Assembly: GCA_018296165.2 (NCBI GenBank)
Contig: JACKQL020000001.1
Location: 2,294,001 to 2,358,000 of the forward strand
DNA length: 64,000 bases
Direction of reading: 5' to 3'
Origin: Termitomyces sp. T153
Lineage: Eukaryota > Basidiomycota > Agaricomycetes > Agaricales > Lyophyllaceae
In this document: positions 56,736-64,000 of the stretch, piece by piece
How the letters are laid out: the number at the start of each line of letters is the position of its first letter
Position numbering within the stretch: position 1 is the first letter of the stretch
Program-made: the position numbers and the translations under genes
The notes under the pieces: model-generated
Database searches by the model: none
What the model was told of the DNA's origin: nothing
The model's input: only the letters and a program-made list of their open reading frames with translations

Positions 56736-58899
56736 TTGGTCTTCATACAACCAGTTTGTACTTCTTCTTTACCTGTACTCCTTTTCTTTTAGCAGGTTTG
56801 TTAGCAAATTGAGCAGAAAAAGAGATGTTAACATAGGTGGGGTAAGTGTCTTTGTTGCTTGTATCAATAGGTAGTGTCTGTCCAAGAATCAAAGAAGTAG
56901 GGGAATCAGTACACATAAGATATGAATGAGGAGATAAAGAAAATTCAGAAAGATCACAAGTGGTAGCATAGAGATAAGCTATAGCAGGGTTTGTCTGTGT
57001 GCAAGAAGGTTCTGTAAGCAAAATGTCTTTGTACAATCCACAAGAAGCTATACAAGTTGCTAGACCAGTTAAATGATTATGGCTAATAATGACCACTGTG
57101 TTGCTATCATTGTCATCAATGTATTTGCAATGAAAGCAGTGGGGTGGTTTGGTTTTGTAGCAAATGTTTTGGCAATTATTTTTTTTGGATTTACTGCATG
57201 GAAAAGTTGGAATAATTTGCTGCATGCCAGTGTTTAGGTCCATGATGGTAATGGTGGTCTTGACATTGCTAAGAGCGTTGACCATGCTCCTGTTAAAACA
57301 TCAAATGGGTAACCAAGCAGAAGATCATAGGCAGGGGACTATAGAACATGAATCTGAAGGTATACCATGATGTTGCCAATAGTGCAAGGAACATTGTGAG
57401 CAAGTCCTAGCAACTGATTCATAGTTCCATTGGCACTTTGCATGTTCAGGACAATGTTGGAGTCATAAGATAGGCCAAGTTTGCTAGTAATTTCTGCAGA
57501 CATGGATATAATCTGAGAGCTACTGTCAGTAATGCATTCAATTTCCTCTTTATTGTCAATTAGCATCATAATAGACTGAAGTGACTGAAAATCCTTAGTG
57601 ACAGTGAAAACTACAGGCTCTTTCCTAGGAGGTAGCAAATCTATGCAGGCCTTGACTGGGTCAACTGATGCAACTTGGGCCTGGTCTGGGGTAAGTCTGT
57701 TGGTAGTGGCAACATTAGATCCTAGCGAAAACTGCAGTTCTTCTATAGTGAAAGTTGGTAAGGCATCTTCAAATATGTCACTGGAGTCCTGTACTGTGTT
57801 GGTGCTTGCTCCTACAAGTCACTTGGGTGTAATAGCTGTCCTAAACTAATTCCTGATGTCCTGTGATACTGAGCAAAGTTCACCAACTGAGACTTTAACC
57901 TTGGTGCTTAATACCCTTTTAAATACTGCTTTGGATTACTCAATGTTGTAGATGGGTGGCATAGTCTGATATGCACTGTTGTTAGTTCTGTTGGGAGCAG
58001 CAAAATTTCTTATAGCAGGAGGTGCATAGTGACCTGGGATGCTAGAAAACAGGTGGACTGGGGGCTGAGTAATGGGTTCCTTAGTGACAGGCAGTTGTTC
58101 ATCAACAACAGGTTGTTCAGATGCTTTGCCTTTGTCAGCAGGCTTAGTGGCAGGAGTTGGTACAGAATCAGAAGGAGAAGTAGTCATCAGGGTGTTGCTA
58201 GCTAAGGGTATTGCCTTGGGAGTGTGTATTGTTTGCTGATCAATATGCTGCATGAGGGACTTGTACACCATCAAACTTTTTGCCTGGTCATTGTAGTGCA
58301 AATAGTTCTTGTTTCAATGCCTCAACATATTTTTCCTTGCTTAGTGCTTAACCCATAGTGATGTCTTGTTGCATTACCTTGTGAATTAGCAACTGCTGCA
58401 TAGCTGCTTGCTCTGGGTCTGGGTTAGCATTAGATGAGAGCCTGCTAGTAACAATTTGCCCTGAGTCAAGATGGTGCCATTCCTTGATATGTTCCATATA
58501 AAACCACTTGCCAAAATAGTTGGGGATCATAGTGCCAAATAGTAATATAATATGATCTTTCCTTCAGCATTTCAATGGATTTTGCCTTGTTGAATCATGT
58601 GCTCCATCTTGATACAGTTGCTGCAGACTATAGTATGACCTGTTTTGCCATAGAAGTGGGTACTGACTTGCCCTCTTTATTGACTTCCTACTGCCAGCTA
58701 CCCTATCTAGTGACTAGTGTTAGACCCTTGTTTTTGGTTCCCTGCATGGCACTAGGCAGCATAGGAGCACATCATTTTGGAGCCCACCACAAGAGAGTTT
58801 AGTTGACCATTCTGCCAGTAACCAGAGCTCAAGCAAAAAGTTGCTAGGAAATCTTTAGTAAACTCCCACAGTCATCTTTGTCAACCCCTCACAACTCTC

Positions 58900-61258
58900 C
58901 ACCTGCTACTCAGCCTTGACCCCTTGCCAATGAAATTGAAACTGCTAGGAACCTTTGTGACATTAGCAAAATACTTGCAGACTTCCCTGGCACATTTATT
59001 GAAAGCTTTCTCACCACTTTTGCCTCTGACTCCAACTGACTCTATCTTCTTCCCAGAAGCTCATTCAATCCCTTCATTGCCAACTAACCCTATTCCAATG
59101 CCAATACTGACTATCACTACCATAAACAACAACCCCACCACTTAGCATGCTAGAATGCCACTATGCAACAACACTACTGCACCAAAATGGGATGAGAGTT
59201 CCTCCAGGAAACTCCCCTAGTACTTTAAGGAACTCAAATACCTCTTTGCGGACTGTGGCATCACTGACAATACTCAAAAGAAGGAATATGCAGCTTGATA
59301 CATTTCCTATGATATGGCAGAAACCTGGCTTAGCTTACTGGAATTTGGCAACAATATTATCATTGGCAATAATGCTCCTAGACCCTACACTTATCAGGAA
59401 TGGAAGGCAGTGGTACTCAGGCTATACCCTGGCACTGACACTAGTGCTTGTTATAACCTTGGTGATCTCAAACAACTTGTCAACCAGACTTTCAACAGCA
59501 GATTAGCAACTTTGGGAAGGTTTTCAGATTATTATCAAGACTTCCAACTGTCATGACCCGTTCCCCGAAACCCCGCACATCGTCCATCAAAACCCCGAAC
59601 CCCCAAAAGGACCCCCAACGCTCCGCCGAACTTCCGCCCATGCCCCACGCCTACTTCGGCTAACTCCGACACCCTCCCAGCTAACTCCGACGGCCCCCTG
59701 GCCAACTTCGGTGCCTGCCCCGCAGCCACTGACATTTACCCTGGGCTTCCCGAACCCCAAGAACCACCCCCGCGATTCCCGATCTTCGCCACCCATCATT
59801 AACTCGACACCCTGTTTCCTCCGACCTATTCCGGAGTATCACGACAACCTCGGGGCAACCCGCGTTCTCCAATGATCCCATCAACGTATCAGCGCGGCAC
59901 GACCTGCGATCACAACCGACACCCACCCACTCCGTCAAGCCCCGCCAAGCCCCGCTGCCACAGCCGACGTACCCCGAAGTCCTCCAGTAGTCAGTATATA
60001 AGTCATCGAGTAGCTCTTCGTACTCTAGTCTTGATATTGCTTAACGTTACCTATGGTCTGATTGTTTCCTTTTCGTGTTTCATGTTTCGTGTCCCATTCT
60101 CCTTACTCTCAGTCTCCCGGTCTTATCTCAGTCTCCCGGTCTTATCTCAGTCTCCCAGTCTTGTCTTGTCTCCATTTCGTTATCGTTCTCGTTATCGTTT
60201 CGTATCTCCACTCGAATCTACTCCTGTTCCATATTGTCTCGTCCGACGCTGTCTCGGTGACTCCATCAGACCATTGTGCCCAAGTCTTCATCAACCCTAA
60301 CGACCTCACAAACTCCGCGATTACGATTACAAACCCCGACACTCCTTTACCAGGTCCGAACCTCACTCTTTGCTCGGTCCCGGACTCCATCAGCTCCAAA
60401 TGATCTCCCATCAAACCCCGGCTCCGTCCCCATTGATCACACAGCCACCTACTCCCTTGCTTCCGCAAATCTCCCGTACTGCCTTCTGCCTGAACCCTGC
60501 CAAGACCGTCTCATTTCCCCACAATCTGACTTCTCCAGACCTTCCCGGACCTGTCTGGATCACATCTCCCCAACTACCCGTGCAACCCACCCGGACCCGG
60601 AACGTCTTCGAGTGTTCGGTTACCAATGCAGGGGAATCACACCCGCCTAGTAAGGACTCGCCCAGTGCAGCTGAGCCCCCGGGGTCAGCGGAACCTGACA
60701 CCAACATATCAATAGATGGCTCCTTTCTAATGGCAAACATGTCATCTCTTCCAACAAGGTATCCCCATGTTGCTCTGGTCTAAAATTGTTTTCCAGCTTG
60801 AAATTATGCTCCCCAACCACTATTCAGAGGACCCTTACAACATTAACCAAGTCTTTGAAAGTGTTAAATAGGTTTTAAAGGGTACAGACATGTCTATGAC
60901 CAAGACCAGCAATGGCACCACCAATATTACTTCTTTGCCAATTGCTAACATCCCAGTTTTGCCATTGCCTACACTTAAGCAAGAAACCCTTAAATTAGCA
61001 ACCACCACAGCAATTGTCACCACCTTGGAACATCTGGAAGCCCTCTTGACCAACAACAATTCCCAGCCTCACCAACAGTTCACTAGCAGCACTTGCCACT
61101 TCTGTGGCAAAACTGGTCACACTATGGTCTGCGGCACTTGTATTGAAATAGAACACATGATTCAACAGGGTAAGATTCATTGCAATGCTGAAGAAAAGGT
61201 CATTCTACCATCTGGCACTATGATTTCAAACTATTTTGGCAAATGATTCTATATGGAA
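58900..61258 (+). pseudogene. gag remnant of B2, split by a solo LTR
   Basis: Pieces match Gag of element B: AETWLSLLEFGNNIIIGNNA, YTYQEWKAVVLRLYPGTDTS, LATLGRFSDYYQDFQ before the LTR. After it come EDPYNINQVFES and CHFCGKTGHTMVCGTC near 61096-61145. The frame ends FGK followed by TGA at about 61243-61245, the same place as the stop in element B. Several frame breaks make it non-functional. Confidence 0.85.
59549..60700 (+). mobile_element. Young solo LTR, family A (TSD CCAAC)
   Basis: It runs TGTCATGACCCGTTCCCCG to GGAACCTGACA, flanked by CCAAC at 59544-59548 and 60701-60705. It is rich in CG, close to the A2 LTRs, and sits in CG-poor B2 sequence, so it inserted recently. A TATA box (cagtatataagtc) lies at about 59993-60005. 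Three copies of a ctcagtctcc(c)ggtcttatct-like unit follow at about 60106-60165. Confidence 0.94.
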
Positions 61259-62450
61259 TGCATTGAGGAATGGCACCATCTCAATCCAGGCAAATTGTTA
61301 CCAGCAGACTTTCCTCTAACACTAACCCCAACCCAGAGCAAGTGCATGCAGCAGTTGCTAATTCATGAGGTAATGCAACAGGACATTGCTATAGGCTGAG
61401 TCCTAAGCAAGAAAGAATAGATTGGGGCTTGGGAACATGGACTGTTTATACTTAGGTGACCTGGTGAAAAGTTTGACAGTGTACAAGTCCCCTGCATGGC
61501 ATATTGACCAGCAAATGATACCCCCAAGGCAACACCATTGATTAGCAACACCCCAGCAACTACTTCTTCTTCCAATTCTGTACCAGCTCCTGCCACTAAG
61601 CCTGCAGACAAAAGCAAAGCATTTACATGACCTGTTGCTAACAAACAACCACCAGTCACTAAGGAACCTGTCACTCAGCCTCCAGTCCACCCATTTTCTA
61701 GAATTCCCAGCCACTATGCTCTACCTGCTAATTGAAATTTTGCTGCTCCCAAGAGAGCTCATGACGACACATATTGGACTATACCATCAATTTATGACAT
61801 CAAACAATCTAAGGCAGTTTTTGAAAGGATATAAAGCACCAAGGTCACAGTCTTGGTGGGTGAACTCTGCTTGGTATCATAGGACATTAGAAATCAGTTT
61901 AGGACAGCCATCACACCCAAGCAACTTGTGGGAGCTGGTGCCAACACAATGCAGAACCCCAGCAATATTTTTGAAGATGCTTTGCTGTCTTTTGCTATTG
62001 GAGAACCTCAGTTTTGCTAGGATCTAATGTTGCTACCACTAATGGACTTACCCCAAACCAGGCTCAGGTTGCATCTATTGACCCTGTCAAGGCTTATATC
62101 AATTTGTTACCCCCTCAAGAAGAGCCTGTAGTGCTCACAGTCACTAGGGATTCCCAGTCACTTCAGTCTATAATGATGCTAATTGATAACCACAAAGAAA
62201 TAGAGTGCATCACTGACAGCAGCTCCCAGATGATCTCCATATCTGCTGAAATTGCTAGCAACCTTGGTTTGCCTTACAACCCCAGCATTGTTTTTGAATA
62301 TGCAGAGCACCAACAGTATGATGGATCAATCACTAAGACTTGCCCACAATGTACCCTGCACCATTGGCAACATTACAGTTTATCTACAGATTCATGTTTG
62401 ATAGTCTCCCACTTATGACATTCTCCTTATTTGCCCATTTGATGTTTTAA
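61259..62450 (+). pseudogene. gag-pol linker and protease remnant of B2
   Basis: The linker matches element B (MQQLLIHEVMQQDIA at about 61347-61391). The protease part is IECITDSSSQMISISAEIAS at about 62200-62260, then a frame break in the NIVLNMQSANG-like region. The sequence catgtttgatagtctcccac at about 62393 keeps a stop (TGATAG) where element B has TAG. Confidence 0.8.
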
Positions 62451-62459
62451 CTCAAAGTG

Positions 62460-64000
62460 TGGTCAACACTCTTAGCTATGTTAAGACCAGCATTACTATT
62501 ATGGATCCCAACACTGGCATGTGACAAACTATTCCAACATTTCCATGTGGAAAATCAAAAAGAAACAATTGCCAGAACATCTGGTACAAAACCCAACCAC
62601 CCCACTGCTTTTATCACTGAAGACATTGATGATGACAATAGTGACACAGTGGTCATTATTAGCTATAATCATTCAACTGGTCTAGCAACTTGTATAGCTT
62701 CTTGTGATTTGGACAAAGACATGTTACTTACAGATTCCACCACACAGACGAACCCTGCTTTAGCTTATTTGTATGCTACAACCAGTGATCTTTCAGACTT
62801 TTCCTTACCTCCTCATTCATATCTTGTGTCTACTGATTCCCCTACCCCTTTAATTCTTGGACAGACTTTACCTATTGATACAAGCAATACAGATATTACC
62901 CCCACCTACATTAACATCCCTTTCTTGGCTCAGTATGTCACTAACAAGCCAACTAAAAGAAAAGGTGTCCAGGTAAAGAAGAAGTACAAACCAGTCACTA
63001 TGAAGACTAAACCAGTTGCCAGCCATGTTAGCAAAGACTTTTGAATTGAGCAACAGATTATTGGTGACCCACTAGCATCTATGCCACCACTTGACCCAAA
63101 TCTGCCACCATTCATTCCAATCCAGCAATTCACTAGCAAACAACAAACAAAACTTGTCAAAGACCATGACACTGGCTTTCTCACTAGTAACAAAATCAAC
63201 ATTCTTGTCAACATGGTTGCCAAACAAGAAAAGGCTTTTGCTTGTAAGGACTCTGAATGAGGAAGTTTGTGCCCAGACTTCTTTCTGCCAGTACAAATAC
63301 CAACAATACCATACATACCCTGGGCTCAGTACAATCAACCCATACTCCTAGAACTAGAGAAGGAAGTATGTGAAATCATTTGCAACAAAATCCTGGTGTC
63401 TACAAACCCTCAAACTCAGCTTATCGCTCATGCTGGTTTTGTGCCCTCAAGAAGAATGGTAAGCTCAGGATTGTACACAGTCTAGAGCCACTAAACCATG
63501 TCACCATTTGCCATTCTGGAGTTCCTCCTTTCCTAGATCATGTTGCTGAATCTTTTGCTAGATGCATTTGTGGCACTACACTTGATCTCTACATTGGCTA
63601 TAATAAGTGACTAATTGACCCTGCTTCACATGACTTAACAATGTTTCAGACCCCCTTTGGCACACTTTGCTTAGTGACTCTGCTGATGGGTTGGACCTAT
63701 TCTGTGCCTATCTTCCACAACAACATTACTTTAAAGCATCCTGCTAACCCCAATATTTGTTTAGTGCTATGGGATTTCTTTGAACTTCTGAATCAAATTC
63801 TTCAGGAAATAAAGTACTGCAGCAGAATGTTCTTAGGTCACAAACTCATTTTATGCACCCCAACCTTCAGAATCCTTGGTCACATTTGCATGCCTAGCAG
63901 TCAAATTCCTAATGAAACTTGCTTAGCCCTGCTTGAGCACTGGGACCCTTGCAAGTTGCTATTAGAAGTTTGAGCCTTTCTGGGTACAGTTGGAGTTCTT
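62460..64000 (+). pseudogene. RT remnant of B2, truncated by the window end
   Basis: The linker NHSTGLATCIASCDLDKDML and KRKGVQVKKKYKPVTMKTKP, then RT pieces KNGKLRIVHSLEPLNHVTIC and TFQTPFG-like MFQTPFGTLCLVTLLMGW, match element B. The segment that would hold the FIDD catalytic motif is deleted between FHNNITL and KHPANPNICLVLWDF at about 63731. Stops and frame changes are frequent. Confidence 0.85.

Larger units (their letters stand above)
51963..58657 (-). mobile_element. Decayed minus-strand family B fragment (B3) lying inside the LTR of B2
   Basis: Integrase, RNase H, RT, protease and C-terminal gag follow in minus-strand order without LTRs of its own. It matches element B throughout but nearly every CG has become TG or CA. 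Integrase remnant: 51963-52068 and 53144-53600. RNase H and RT: about 53777-55628. RT linker: 56741-57285 (HLTGLATCIASCGLYKDILL). Protease: 57339-57638 (IECITDSSSQIISMSAEITS). Linker and gag end: 57930-58657. Two solo family A LTRs are inserted. Confidence 0.88.
58658..64000 (+). mobile_element. Decayed plus-strand family B copy (B2), running off the window
   Basis: It starts with the end of a family B LTR (to 58770, ...ggagcacatca). The primer-binding region ttttggagcccaccac follows, then gag, protease, RT linker and RT in plus-strand order. It matches element B in order throughout. Stops and frameshifts are frequent and CG is depleted. A young solo family A LTR is inserted at 59549-60700. 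RNase H, integrase and the 3' LTR would lie beyond base 64,000. Confidence 0.88.

Overview
The window looks like a chromosome segment of a mushroom-forming basidiomycete (Agaricomycetes). The genes carry many short introns of about 50 bases with GT...AG borders. A fungal cellulose-binding module (CBM1) is present, and the repeats are Ty3/gypsy LTR retrotransposons of fungal type. I identified everything by reading; no database search was possible.

Bases 1-14,174 hold five spliced host genes: a secreted CBM1-GH27 alpha-galactosidase (minus), an unrecognised PH-like/coiled-coil protein (plus), an AlkB-like 2OG-Fe(II) oxygenase with zinc-binding cysteines (minus), the mitochondrial ATP synthase delta subunit (minus) and glutamate-cysteine ligase (minus). 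Bases 14,175-16,664 are a transition zone with a diverged duplication and a small MITE-like palindrome, but no convincing gene.

From 16,665 to the end, nearly everything is nested LTR retrotransposons of three families. Family A has LTRs of about 1.1-1.3 kb (TGTCA...TGACA, 5-bp target duplications) and no pol; it carries a spliced gene antisense to its LTRs. Family B has 1,064-bp LTRs (TGATG...CATCA, 4-bp duplications), gag-pol on one strand and a spliced antisense gene with a Zn2Cys6-like cysteine cluster between pol and the 3' LTR. Family C is a chromodomain-bearing gypsy element with 442-bp LTRs.

The nesting can be read from target-site duplications. An old A element begins at 18,781. It was invaded by C (23,200-31,761, duplication GGCTT) and by B (34,084-51,378, duplication CAGT). 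B was itself invaded by a young A element (42,566-48,665, duplication GTCAC). Solo LTRs of A and B sit inside these layers. From 51,683 on there are two decayed, oppositely oriented B copies with three more solo A LTRs.

Old layers are strongly depleted in CG dinucleotides and young layers are not. Several catalytic or nonsense changes are the substitutions expected from CpG deamination. The most interesting signals are the antisense spliced genes carried by two unrelated LTR families, and the conserved in-frame stop codons in the family B gag-pol frame.
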